A DNA stretch of 64,000 nt from Anaeramoeba ignava. Taxonomy: Eukaryota > Metamonada > Anaeramoebidae. Made by a program: the position numbers and the translations under genes. The notes under the pieces are model-generated. The model saw only the letters and a list, made by a program, of their open reading frames with translations. It was not told where the DNA came from and searched no databases. Positions 1 to 11,600 of the stretch are shown piece after piece. Numbering within the stretch: position 1 is the stretch's first letter; each line of letters begins with the position of its first letter. Where the stretch lies: positions 22,501 through 86,500 of the forward strand of contig JAPDFW010000147.1 of the NCBI GenBank assembly GCA_028826165.1. Direction: 5' to 3'.

Positions 1-56
1 GTTTTTTATGTTTTCTAATTGAAGAAATTTTTTATTTTTTAAAAGAAGAAAAATGA

Positions 57-120
57 AAAAAAAATTTTTCATTTTTCAATTTTTCATTTTTTCATTTTTT
101 CATTTTTTCAATTTTTCTTT
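57..120 (+). promoter_or_regulatory. Candidate core promoter / 5' leader upstream of the UBR gene
   Basis: A run of CATTTTT-type units (repeated TTTTTCATTTTTTC) lies about 80-140 bases before the first ATG at 197. The same element, in the sense orientation, precedes most other genes in the window (for example at 3915x, 46460 and 54020), so I read it as a promoter or transcription-start element. This rests only on repeated position and orientation. Confidence 0.35.
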
Positions 121-196
121 TTGTTTTGGAAAATTGTTTTTATTTTATTGAACACAAAAATTTCTTGTTAATTTTAATTTTAAATTTATTATTTTA

Positions 197-3100
197 ATGG
201 AACAAAAATTTGCAAAATTACTTCATTCTAAAGAAAAAATTGGATCCTTTTTAAAAGAAGTGAGAAGAAAAAAATATCATTTTAATTAAAATTTTAATAC
301 ATTTAAACTAACTCAATTCTATTTTTAATTTATTTACAACATTTATTTATAACTTTTATTTACAACAATTTATTTATAACATTTATTTACAACATTTATT
401 TATAACATTTATTTACAATTTATTTATAACATTTATTTACAACATTTATTTACAACTTATTTACAACATTTACAACATTTATTTACAACATTTATTTATA
501 ATTTATTTACAACTTATTTACAACATTTATTTATAACATTTATTTACAATTCATTTATTTACAACAATTATTTACTACTTTTATTTACAACATTTATTTA
601 ACTTATTTACAACATTTATTTATTTACAACATTTATTTACAACATTTATTTACAACATTTATTTATAACATTTATTTACAACATTTATTTACAACATTTA
701 TTTACAACATTTATTTACAACATTTATTTACAACATTTATTTACAACATTTATTTACAACATTTGTTTTTTATTTAACAACATTTATTTACAAGTATTTT
801 TTTATTTACAAATTTTTTTTTATTATTTTATAACATTTATTTATAACATTTATTTACAATTTATTTACAATTTATTTACAATTTATTTACAACATTTATT
901 TACAACATTTATTTACAAATTTTATTTACAACATTTATTTACAACATTTATTTACAACATTTATTTACAATTTATTTACAATTTATTTACAAATTTATTT
1001 TATAACATTTATTTATAATTTATTTACAACATTTATTTACAACATTTATTTACAACATTTATTTATAACATTTATTTTACAACAATTTATTTTATTTATT
1101 TACAATATTTATTTTATAACATTTATTTATAATTTATTTATAATTTATTTACAATTTATTTACAACATTTATTTACAACATTTATTTACAACATTTATTT
1201 ACAACATTTATTTACAATTTATTTACAACTTATTTACAACATTTATTTACAATTTATTTACAACTTATTTACAACATTTATTTATAACATTTATTTACAA
1301 CATTTATTTACAACATTTATTTACAACAATTTATTTATAACATTTATTTACAACATTTATTTATAACATTTATTTATAACATTTATTTACAACATTTATT
1401 TACAATTTATTTACAACATTTATTTACAACATTTATTTACAATTTATTTACAACATTTATTTACAATTTATTTACAACATTTATTTACAACATTTATTTA
1501 CAACATTTATTTATAACATTTATTTATAACATTTATTTACAACATTTATTTACAACATTTATTTACAACTTATTTACAATTTATTTATAACATTTATTTA
1601 AATTATAAAATTATTTATAAAATTATTTTATTTAAATTATTTATAAAATTATTTATAAAATTATTTATAAAATTATTTATAAAATTATTTTATTTAAATT
1701 ATAAAATTATTTATTAAAATTATTTATAAAATTTATAAAAAAAAAGTCAAAAAAAAATATCGAAAAGTTTATGGAATACTTAATCACTAAAAATAAAACC
1801 ACAAATTTTATTGAATGGATGAAATGGATCTTAAGCGAAGGAAACGAACCAAATGAATATATAAAAACTTTGAAAGAAAACAACAAAAAAAACTCAGGAA
1901 GATGCGGAACATTTTGGCGGAATGATCAAGTTTGTTACAAATGCAGAACATGTGGATTGCATCCAACAAGTGCCATATGTCCTGAATGTTTTTTCAACGG
2001 AAATCACGAAGGTCACGATTATTACTGTGTCAAAGGAAGTCTTGGTATGTGTGATTGTGGTGATGATCAATCTTGGAAACCAACAGGTTTCTGCAAAAAT
2101 CATCAAGGACCACCTGAAAATCCTGAGAATGTTCTCCATCAAGATCTTCGCGAAAGAGTTTCCATAATTGCGAAGTATACAATCAAATACATAATGTTCT
2201 TATTCACAGAAAGGTTCCAAGTACTTGCCAAAATGGAAGTCTTGAAATCATCCAATAGAAAAAAGAAATCCAAACAAAATTCTTTGGATGATGAACAGAT
2301 CAAAATAAAAGTGGATCAAAATCAGGATCAAATTATTGCCTTGATAAATTGGTTCAATGAATTCCTGAGTTTTGGAGATGGATTCAAAAGATTAGCTATT
2401 TTTGAGTTAATCAAGCAGAAAGTGTCTGGTTTTCTACTTGGTTTGCCTAACCAAATAACATCTTTGGAATTTTTCATGAGATTATCAAATTTGGAAAGCG
2501 AATCTATTTTCAAGTCACTGATCCAATTCTGGTATAACGGAATAACAGATCTTGTGTTCAAAAAGGAGTTTCTCAAGATATACCTCAAAATTTACAAGGA
2601 AATGATCACAAACTTAATTGAGATTGATGATGAAACTCACAACGATATCACAGAACTTTCTGTTCAGATATTCACAGTTCCCAAATTTTCTCACGAATTT
2701 TGCAACGATTTCAATTTGTTTGAAATTCTATTCGAAACTGCAAGCGAGATTATCAACAAAACTCTTATCCCCATAAAACCAAACGCAAAATCCAAGCAAA
2801 AGAATCGCAAATTAGAACCCAAAATCCCACTCAATTTCAAAAAAATTGATTTGAAAAACAAAATATTTTTAAATATTGGAATTTGGAAAATTGTGTCAGA
2901 TATTCGATACTCTCTTCGCGAAAATTACAGTGCTCAGTTTATCGCGTTGGAAAGACAATCTCTTTATAAAAAGTTTCTTGAGATATTCAAGAACTTTCAA
3001 GGAATGAATATGATTGAAAGAGAAAAAAACAAGCCATCTGAATATGAAGATGAATCATGGAAAAAATCTGTGCTATTAGAATACTATTTCACTCCTTTGA

Positions 3101-6100
3101 TCCCGCTTGTAATGCAAGGGAATTTTTTCTGCAGATGATGAAAATAATAATGAAAATAATATTGAAAATGAAAATAATATTGAAAATGAAAATAATATTG
3201 AAAATGAAAATAATATTGAAAATGAAAATAATATTGAAAATGAAAATAATATTGAAAATGAAAATATTGATGAATTACAACAAATACAAATCCACAAAAT
3301 ATCAGATTCATTCAAATCAAAATTAGTTCAATTAATTAGAATCACTACATCAATGATAATTGATTGGACAATAGAAAATAATTTTATGTATCGTGATTTA
3401 TCTCCCATGTTTTTTAGAATATCTCAACCAAGAAATTTGGAACAGCAATTTGTTCAATACCAACTTTATACATACGATATTTCCTCTCTTCCCATTTCAA
3501 TTCATTATCCATTGCAAAGAATACTGAGTTCGCTCATCATTTCTGTTGTGAAACATTGGAATTTACAGTTACAAGATCTTTTCAAAGAAGTCTTAGTTTA
3601 TTCAGAACCCTATTTTGATTCTTTTATTGTTTTAGTAATTCATGTTATTCGGTTGCGAGCAATTTTTTCACAGATTCACAACAATTACTGGACTAAAAAC
3701 GGTGCTTCTCTCAAGGTTCTTGCAAATCTCCAAAACGGATCAACATTTTCCTCGTATTTTGTTGATAAGGATTTGTTATTGCTTCAGATTGCAGCGGTTG
3801 TTATGGATCCTCAGAAATTAATTCTTTCCATTATGAATGCATTTCAATTATTGAATTTTTGGGTTGTGGATCCAAATAAATTGGATAATTCCAAGGAAAT
3901 TGAATTTCAAAAGTTAATGGCTCAAGATTTCCTTAAATTGTTGTTACTGATTCTTGTTGAAAGAGCAAATATCGGGTTTTTATCAAAAGAGGAGTTAATT
4001 AGACGAGATGTTGTTCAATTTTTGTGTGTCAGAAATCAGACACACAGCCAATTAGAGAAATGTGTTCAATCAGAAATTATGGATGAAGAAATTTTTGAGA
4101 AAGTGCTGAAGGATGTAGCTATATTTAATGAGGAACAGCACAAATTTAGATTAAAGGAGGAAAATTGGGATCAATTTGAAGGTCAATATTATCCATATTT
4201 TTCTTATGAGTTGATTCAAGTTGCTGAAGAAAATTATATCAATAATCTGAAATCCCGAAACTCAAAAACCAATTTGAAAATTCCTGAAATATTACCAGGA
4301 CCAAAATACAAGCCACTTCATTCATCTTTTGCAAATTTACCTAAATTTTTAAATAATCATTTATTGCATCAAATTTATTTTACTGTTTTATTTAATAGTG
4401 CGAAGAAAAATCAGCTTTCATCAGATGAGTTATTAAATTACACATTAAATTTGATGAAATTTTCTTTGACGATTAGTGATATTAATGAAAATTTAAATGA
4501 AAATATAATTCAAAATGAAAATAATCAAAATATAATTCAAAATCAAAATCAAAATCAAAATCAAAATCAAAATATAATTCAAAATCAAAATCAAAATCAA
4601 AATCAAAATCAAAATCAAAATCAAAATCAAAATATAAATATAATTCAAAATCAAAATGAAAATAATCAAAATATAAATCAAAATCAAAATCAAAATCAAA
4701 ATCAAAATCAAAATCAAAATCAAAATCAAAATCAAAATCAAAATCAAAATCAAAATCAAAATCAAATTCAAAATCAAAATGAAAATCCAAAAAAAAATAT
4801 CAAAAAAAATTCAAATACTTTTAATACTGCTTTGGATTCAATTCATTTCCCAACTTTCAATGATTTACCAATAAATTCAGCCTTTTTAGTTTCAACTCCA
4901 TTTGGAAAATTTAGAATTGTTTCCCTCTTAATTCATCTATACAAACAAAACTTGAATCAAGATAACAGAATGCTTGTTGAACAAATATTAAAACTTTTGC
5001 AAAACAAAAACCAAAAATGTAAAGAAATTATCAAACAAAAAATCAAGAATTTTAATCTTATTATCCAACAAAAAGAAGAAGAAGAAAAAAAAAGAAAAAT
5101 GGAAGAAAGAAAACAAAAAGTCCTTCAGCAATTTAATCTTAAAATGCAGAGATTCACTCAAAAAAACAAAAAAGAGCTTGATAAAATTGAAGAATTAGAG
5201 GAAAAAAAAGAGGAAAATGATTTACAAAAAAATCAAACTTGGTCACTTGCTGATTCAAGCATTTCTGAGTTAAAATACGATGATCAAATTGAATCACTTT
5301 GTTGTTGTCTTTGTCACGAAAAGGACAGCAAAAGTTCTCTTGTTTCCAAACCATTAGGAATTGTTGGATTTATTCAGTCATCAAATGTGTGTCCTATTGC
5401 TGAATTGAAATATTTTAAGGATCAAAAAATTCCGATTGAAAGTGAAAATTTCAGAAAAAATATTTATGCAATAAGTTGTGGACATTTAATGCATATTGAA
5501 TGTTATCAAAGATACATGACTTCTTTAGTAGCTCGGCGAACAAAAGGGATTCCTTATGAAGGAATATATGTGATTGATTTAGGCAAGAATCAATTTCTTT
5601 GTCCTTTAGATCGACAAATTGCAAACACAGTTATTCCAATTATTCCAAATTCAATGATTTTTGAAAATGAAAATAATAAAAATGAAAATAATAATGAAAA
5701 TAATAATGAAAATAATAATAATAATGATAAGAAAATTATTCAAGACTATACAAACAATTCTTATGAAAATTCAATCAATTTTTTCAATCAATTCTTAAAA
5801 AAATTGGATCAAAAAAAAGAAAAAAGAACCAATTTATCATCCAAAATGAAAAATTCAATTGATGGATTTTTGGGTAATTTACATTACTTCATTTCAAAGA
5901 AAAAACTGAAATCAACTTATCAATCAGAATCAGGATTAAGATTAATCTCAAAATTGCTTGCAAATACACTTTCCATATTTGAAATTGCGACAAGAAATGA
6001 AGATTCACAACCTTTGGATTCGATCCAGATATTCCAGTTGCAAAGTTATTATCGAATGGGGATTATTCTTGGACAGCTTCCAGCAAAGGAAGAGAGCGTT

Positions 6101-7141
6101 GTTGAAAAATTTCGTTTCCAAATATTCAATTTTCTTACAAACAATATTGTTGATCCAAAAAATGATAATTGCATTCTAAAGGTTGATTTAATGTTCTATT
6201 TTATAATAATGCATTTGATGTTTGTATCGCGAGCATCCCATTCAGATTGCTTTTTCAATCTCTGCCAAATTGTGGTTTATCCTGTTTTGTATCAAATCAT
6301 AGCATATTCTTGTGTGTTTTCTGAAAAGATCCAAAAAAAATATTGCATTTTAGGAAAATTTGCAAGAAATCAAAAAACAGGATCCATTTATATAGAAAAC
6401 GAGGAAGATGTGGCAGAAAATATCAAATCACTTTGCGTGCCAATTCTTCGCAAATTGTATATTTATTTGAATTATTGTGTTGTTGAAAATCGAGGATGTG
6501 AAAAACTTCCACCAAAAAATTTCGAAACACTTTGTAATCTTTTGAAAATAAACATTCCAGTAGAAGAAATATTATCATCAACATCAGAAACAAGTTCTTT
6601 ATGGAAATATTTTGGAATTGAAGATGGAAAATTTGATGAGTCGAAAAAAACGCAATATGTTATAATAACACCACCAATCCCATTCAGATTCTATTCTGTG
6701 CCACAAGAGTTCATTAAGATCTGGCTTGAGTATGAGAAGAAGTTTGATGAACACGGAAACAAAAACCCTGCACATATTGCATTGTCTTTAATCACTGGAG
6801 ATATTGTCCATTTGAAACCAAACGTCAATTCAGTGAATGAACATCAATTTGTTGCGATTCATTCAAAGAGAATTGGTGGGAATGGGATTTATTTGTGTAT
6901 CAGAGGTGATCTTGCTTCTGCTGTTTTGACTTATCAAAAGGATTTTGGTATGATTTGTTTGAAGGATATTTATAAGGATAAGTGGAATGAAACTGATATT
7001 GGTATTCAAAGAGGAAAAGATTTATTTTTGAATGAAAAAAATTTAGTTGAACTTAGAAATGCGTTTCTGTATCAAAAATTAGTTATTCAAGCAATGGAAT
7101 TTAGAAGAAAACATCCAGAAGTTGGAAGATTTTATTTTTAG
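197..7141 (+). CDS. UBR-box/RING E3 ubiquitin ligase (N-recognin, UBR1/UBR2/PRT6 type)
   Basis: E3 ligase of the N-degron pathway that would recognise destabilising N-termini and ubiquitinate the protein. A short first exon (197-259, 21 codons) ends at GTGAGA, and a phase-0 intron fills 260-1746. The main exon opens before the ATG at 1771. It carries a UBR zinc box at about 1876-2100 (GTFWRNDQVCYKCRTCG, then CDCGDD and CKNH), a long alpha-helical middle, a RING-H2 at about 5300-5630 (CCCLC, then SCGHLMHIEC and CPLDR) and the conserved UBR C-terminal cap ending near NETDIGIQRG (6985-7015). No ClpS-type domain is evident. The frame breaks once at the T-run 3123-3128: removing one T joins both halves (5457 coding bases, about 1818 residues). 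Two low-complexity inserts (Asn-Glu at 3139-3270, Gln-Asn at 4505-4790) lie between domains. Family assignment is firm; exon 1 is inferred from phase. Confidence 0.9.
300..1735. repeat. 13-bp tandem array (ATTTATTTACAAC) filling UBR intron 1
   Basis: More than 80 imperfect copies of ATTTATTTACAAC, with TATAAC and shortened variants, run from about 300 to 1600. They then change to an AAATTATTTATA-type array up to about 1735. No ORF or RNA gene is visible inside. The block sits between a plausible donor at 260 and acceptor at 1745-1746, so it is read as intronic. Confidence 0.85.
3139..3275 (+). repeat. 18-bp coding repeat (Glu-Asn-rich) in the UBR gene
   Basis: About seven near-perfect copies of GAAAATGAAAATAATATT lie directly after the frame break. 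In the frame of the downstream exon they encode ENENNI repeats, which look like a disordered linker. The other two frames give Met-Lys-Ile or similar and are shadows. Confidence 0.85.
4505..4790 (+). repeat. CAAAAT hexamer coding for a Gln-Asn tract in the UBR gene
   Basis: A (CAAAAT)n microsatellite is read as alternating Gln-Asn, interrupted by Ile and Glu. It lies between conserved parts of the E3 ligase and stays in frame. The same hexamer, in other frames or with C changed to T, recurs in coding and noncoding positions elsewhere in the window. Confidence 0.85.
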
Positions 7142-7164
7142 ATTTGCCAATAAAAATCAAAATC

Positions 7165-7660
7165 AAATTAAAATATTTGGATTTTTTAAATTTATTTTTC
7201 TTCCTTTTCTTTTAATTGTTTAATAAAACCTTGATTTGGATAAATGGACCTAATTAAAGAAAGAAAATCATAAGCTTGTTGATAAGTCCATTTATTACTT
7301 TCCATTAAATCAAAAATCAAAATCAAAATCAAAATCAAATTAAAATATTTGGATTTTAAATTTATTTTTCTTCCTTTTCTTTTAATTGTTTAATAAAACC
7401 TTGATTTGGATAAATGGATCTAATTGAAGAAAGAAAATCATAAGCTTGTTGATAAGTCCATTTATTACTTTTCATTAAATAAAAATCAAAATAAAAATCA
7501 AAAACAAATTAAAATATTTGGATTTTTTGAATTTATTTTTCTTCCTTTTTTTTTAATTATTTAATAAAACCTTGATTTGGATAAATGGACCTAATTAAAG
7601 AAAGAAAATCATAAGCTTGTTGATAAGTCCATTTATTACTTTTCATTAAATAAAAATCAA
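7165..7660 (-). repeat. Three tandem copies of the 3' end of the dual-specificity phosphatase gene
   Basis: Units of about 163-171 bp start near 7165, 7337 and 7507, and a fourth is the end of the gene itself (to about 7815). The landmark AAGCTTGTTGATAAGTCC recurs at about 7272, 7443, 7613 and 7776. Each unit still encodes, on the minus strand, the phosphatase C-terminus from NKWTYQQAYDF to KEKEEK and its stop. The copies differ at several bases (GACCTAATTAAAG versus GATCTAATTGAAG), so they are not a simple assembly stutter. They lie beyond the gene's stop and are probably untranslated. Confidence 0.9.
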
Positions 7661-7695
7661 AATCAAAAACAAATTAAAATATTTGGATTTTGAAT

Positions 7696-8535
7696 TTATT
7701 TTTCTTCCTTTTCTTTTAATTGTTTAATAAAACCTTGATTTGGATAAATGGACCTAATTAAAGAAAGAAAATCATAAGCTTGTTGATAAGTCCATTTATT
7801 ACTTTTCATTAAATAAAATAAAATAACAGAAGCTGAACGACTTTTCCCTAATTGACAATGAACAAAAACTTTTTGTTGTTTTTCAAAAGCTTTACTAATC
7901 AAAGAATAAGTCTCATCTAAAACTGAAGAAATATCCGTTTTGGATAAGTCTTCCAATTCATAATGATGATAAAATAAATGTGACATTTCTTTTTTGGATT
8001 GGAAATAATTTTGCACTTCTTTTGCCATATTGAAAATGTGTTTAATTTCAAATTTTTGTAAAAAAATCTCATTTTGTGCTGATTCTATTCCTCCTAAATA
8101 AAGGAAGTTGGGAACAATTTCTGATGGAAAGTGATAAAATCTAATAAACTTCTTTTCTGAAGAATCTAAAAAGAAAAATGGGAATTTTAGATAAAAAGTT
8201 CCTAATTCAATGAAAATTTTAACAAATTTAAATCCTGCTTTTGTAAAACAATCTTGCATTTGGAATAGAATTTCCTTTTGTTTGTCTCCTTCATCTATAA
8301 AAAATATTCTCAAGTCTTTCTGATGGAAAAGATTGAGTTTGTATGATTTTGGTTCTGATAAAATTGATTCAATTTCTGAAACAAAATTTTCTTGTTGAAA
8401 TGAATTGATATCAAAATTAAATGAAAATTGTAAATTAAATTTTTTAAAATCTTCTTGTGGTCTAATATCAATTAAAAGAAGAACTTGAGAAAGTTCATCA
8501 ACAACAAAATTATAAAAATCTAATTGCGAAATCAT
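7696..8535 (-). CDS. Dual-specificity protein phosphatase with N-terminal rhodanese-like domain
   Basis: Cysteine-based phosphatase expected to dephosphorylate Ser/Thr and Tyr residues, with a layout like MAP-kinase phosphatases. Single exon, 279 residues. Residues 1-130 resemble a rhodanese/CDC25-like docking domain (VLLLIDIRPQEDF). The catalytic domain follows: SEIVPNFLYLGG begins it and HCQLGKSRSAS is the HCx5R loop with nucleophilic Cys and Arg. The general acid is probably an Asp in LEDLSKTDIS. The start at 8535 follows a TTTTTTCATTTTT leader and lies about 100 bp from the stop of the upstream gene on the same strand. Its 3' end has been tandemly copied three times downstream. The rhodanese call is weaker than the phosphatase call because that domain has no visible catalytic Cys. 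Confidence 0.9.
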   Translation of the reverse strand: MISQLDFYNFVVDELSQVLLLIDIRPQEDFKKFNLQFSFNFDINSFQQENFVSEIESILSEPKSYKLNLFHQKDLRIFFIDEGDKQKEILFQMQDCFTKAGFKFVKIFIELGTFYLKFPFFFLDSSEKKFIRFYHFPSEIVPNFLYLGGIESAQNEIFLQKFEIKHIFNMAKEVQNYFQSKKEMSHLFYHHYELEDLSKTDISSVLDETYSLISKAFEKQQKVFVHCQLGKSRSASVILFYLMKSNKWTYQQAYDFLSLIRSIYPNQGFIKQLKEKEEK

Positions 8536-8633
8536 TTTGAAAAATGAAAAAAATAAAAAATGAAAAAAATATATTTTTTTTTGATTAATTTTTTTGATTA
8601 AAAAAAAAATCTTTCTTTCTTTCTTTCTTTCTT

Positions 8634-11600
8634 TTAAAGTAAAATTGAATTTTGAAAGAAAAAAGAATGAGGATAAACTTCATCTTGAAGCCATTCTGAG
8701 AAATTATCCTCGAAATCATTAGGAACTTCAACAGAATCAAGTTCTTCTTCAATATTTTGGGGTTCATTTGTAAATTGGAATTCCAATCTTGCAATTTTTT
8801 CCATTTCACTATCTTTTGTTTCAAATTTCTCAATAAATTCTGAGATTTGATTTCTTAGTCGTTCCTCTTCGAGTCTTAAAGTCTCTGAAGAAATTGATTC
8901 TTGATCTTGAACTTCGATCCAATTTTCTGCAAGTTCGTTTCTTAAATTAGTGTAAATATCTGAAATTATATTAATATTTGATGATTTCCATTTTTGAGTC
9001 AAATATCTTATTGAATTCTTGATCGCTTTAAGTGCGTAAAATCGAAGAACTTTGATTCGAATATTCAGTGTTTTTCTTAAAATTATATGTCCTTTTTTCT
9101 TAACAAAAATGTTTTTGATTCGAAATTCTTTTTTCTTAATCATTTTTTGTAAGATTCTTATTAAATTTATTGTTGCAAATGTATTTCGAAAATTTAAGTG
9201 TTTGTTTTTTATAAGATCATTTTCTTTTTCTTTTTCATTTTCATTTTCATTTTCATTTTCGATTTCCATTTCTTTTTTTAAAATTGTTTCTTCAATATTA
9301 ATTAATTCATCATTTGGTGAAATAGTTTCGGATTCAAGAAATGTTTGTAATTCTATATTCAATAATTTGAGTATCATTAAAACACAATTACTATCAACAA
9401 AAACTTCATTAAAATATTCAAATTGAAGCAGATCTTTTTTTTTTAAATATTAATTTTAATTTCAAAATAATTTTAAAATGAATTTTAATTTTATAAATGA
9501 ATTTTAATTTTATAAATGAATTTTAAAATGAATTTTAATTTTAAAATGAATTTTAATTTTAAAATGAATTTTAATTTTAAAATGAATTTTAATTTCAAAA
9601 TAATTTTAAAATGAATTTTAATTTTATAAATGAATTTTAATTTAAATTACCAAATTTTTTGGAAAGTTTTAAAAGTAATAAAAGAATTGCAGATGTTGCT
9701 TTCATAATAATCTCTTTATTTCTTTTATAATCAACTTCACGAACAATTTGATCCAATTCTTCAGAATTTGAATGAACTTCACTATCAATTTTAAATTGAA
9801 CTTCATAACCTTGAAAAGGCATTGAAGCAAGTAAAATCTTCAATAAAAGAATTAAATATCTTCTAAAATTCTTAAATTCATGTTTAATTAATTTGGCAAA
9901 TTTATTCATTTTTAAATCTTCATATTTTGGTTTTTGATTTCGAATTTCAATTGCTTTTTTAAAAACTTCTTCTCCATCAATAAAAGATGTTGGAATTCCT
10001 GTTTAATTTTATAAATAAATTTTGCTATTTTTAATTTTTTCTTTTGATTAAATTTTGTTGTTTTTTCTACCATTTTTTGATCTTGGAAGAAATGTTGAAA
10101 ATTTATCTTGAATGTATTGATGATATTTATCGAATTCTTGTTGTGTTGCTTTTGGTTCTAAAGATGGATTTAATTCTGTATTTCTTGAACATAATGTTTT
10201 GTTATGAATTAATAACATTTTCCATAAAAATAGAATGATCTTTTTTTTTTAAAAAAAAGAAATTGAATTAATATTTAAATTAATATTTAAATTAATATTT
10301 AAATTAATATTTAAATTAATATTTAAATTAATATTTAAATTAATATTTAAATTAATATTTAAATTAATATTTAAATTAATATTTAAATTAATATTTAAAT
10401 TAATATTTAAATTAATATTTAAATTTAAATTAATATTTAAATTAATATTTAAATTAATATTTAAATCAATATTTAAATTAATATTTAAATTAATATTTAA
10501 ATCAATATTTAAATTAATATTTAAACTAATATTAAAATTAATATTTAAATCAATATTTAAATCAAATATTTAAATTAATATTTAAATTAATATTTAATTT
10601 TAATATTTAAATTAATATTTAAATTAATATTTTAAATTAATATTTAAATTAATTTTTAAATTAATATTTAAATTATTTAAATTAATATTTAAATCAATAT
10701 TTAAATTAATATTTTAATTAATATTTAAATTAATATTTAAATTAATATTTAAATTAATATTTAAATTAATATTTAAATTAATATTTAAATTAATATTTGA
10801 ATTAATATTTAAATTAATATTTAAATTAATATTTAAATTAATATTTAAATTAATATTTAAATTAATATTTTAATTAATATTTAAATTAATATTTAAATTA
10901 ATATTTAAATAAATATTTAAATCAAATATTTAAAATTAATATTTAAATTAATATTTAAATTAATATATAAATTAATATTTAAATTAATATTTAAATTAAT
11001 ATTTAAATTAATATTTAAATTAATATTTAAATTAATATATAAATTAATATTTAAATTAATATATAAATTAATATTTAAATTAATATTTAAATTAATATTT
11101 AAATTAATATTTAAATTAATATTTAAATTAATATATTTAAATTAATATTTAAATTAATATTTAAATTAATATTTAAATTAATATTTAAATTAATATTTAA
11201 ATTAATATTTAAATTAATATTTTAATTAATATTTAAATTAATATATTTAAATTAATATCTAAATTAATATTTTAATTAATATTTAAATTAATATTTAAAT
11301 TTAATATTTAAATTAATATTTAAATTAATATTTAAATTAATATTTTAAATTAATATTTAAATTAATATTTAAATTATATTTAAATTAATATTTAAATTAA
11401 TATTTAAATTAATATTTAAATTAATATTTAAATTAATATTTAAATTAATATATTTAAATCAATATTTAAATTAATATTTAAATTAATATTTAAATTAATA
11501 TTTAAATTAATATTTAAATTAATATTTATATAAATTAATATTTAAATTAATATTTAAATAAATATTTTAATTAATATTTAAATTAATATTTAAATTAATA

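Noticed and set aside
1-200. Telomere or centromere sequence
   Set aside because: No telomeric G-rich repeat; genes continue to both window edges and the arrays are intronic.
300-1600. CRISPR-like regular repeats
   Set aside because: The repeats are contiguous without unique spacers, the unit is 13 bp, and the genome is eukaryotic with introns.
3109-3134. A 26-nt intron explaining the UBR frame break
   Set aside because: It has GT and CTGCAG ends, but splicing it gives the Met-Lys-Ile frame, not the frame of the RING half.
7165-7660. Transposon insertion near the phosphatase
   Set aside because: Units are exact sense copies of the adjacent gene end; no inverted repeats or transposase are seen.
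8634-9909. Two independent small genes (8634-9377 and 9637-9909)
   Set aside because: Both continue in phase through splice sites into one STRIP homologue with motifs in the right order.
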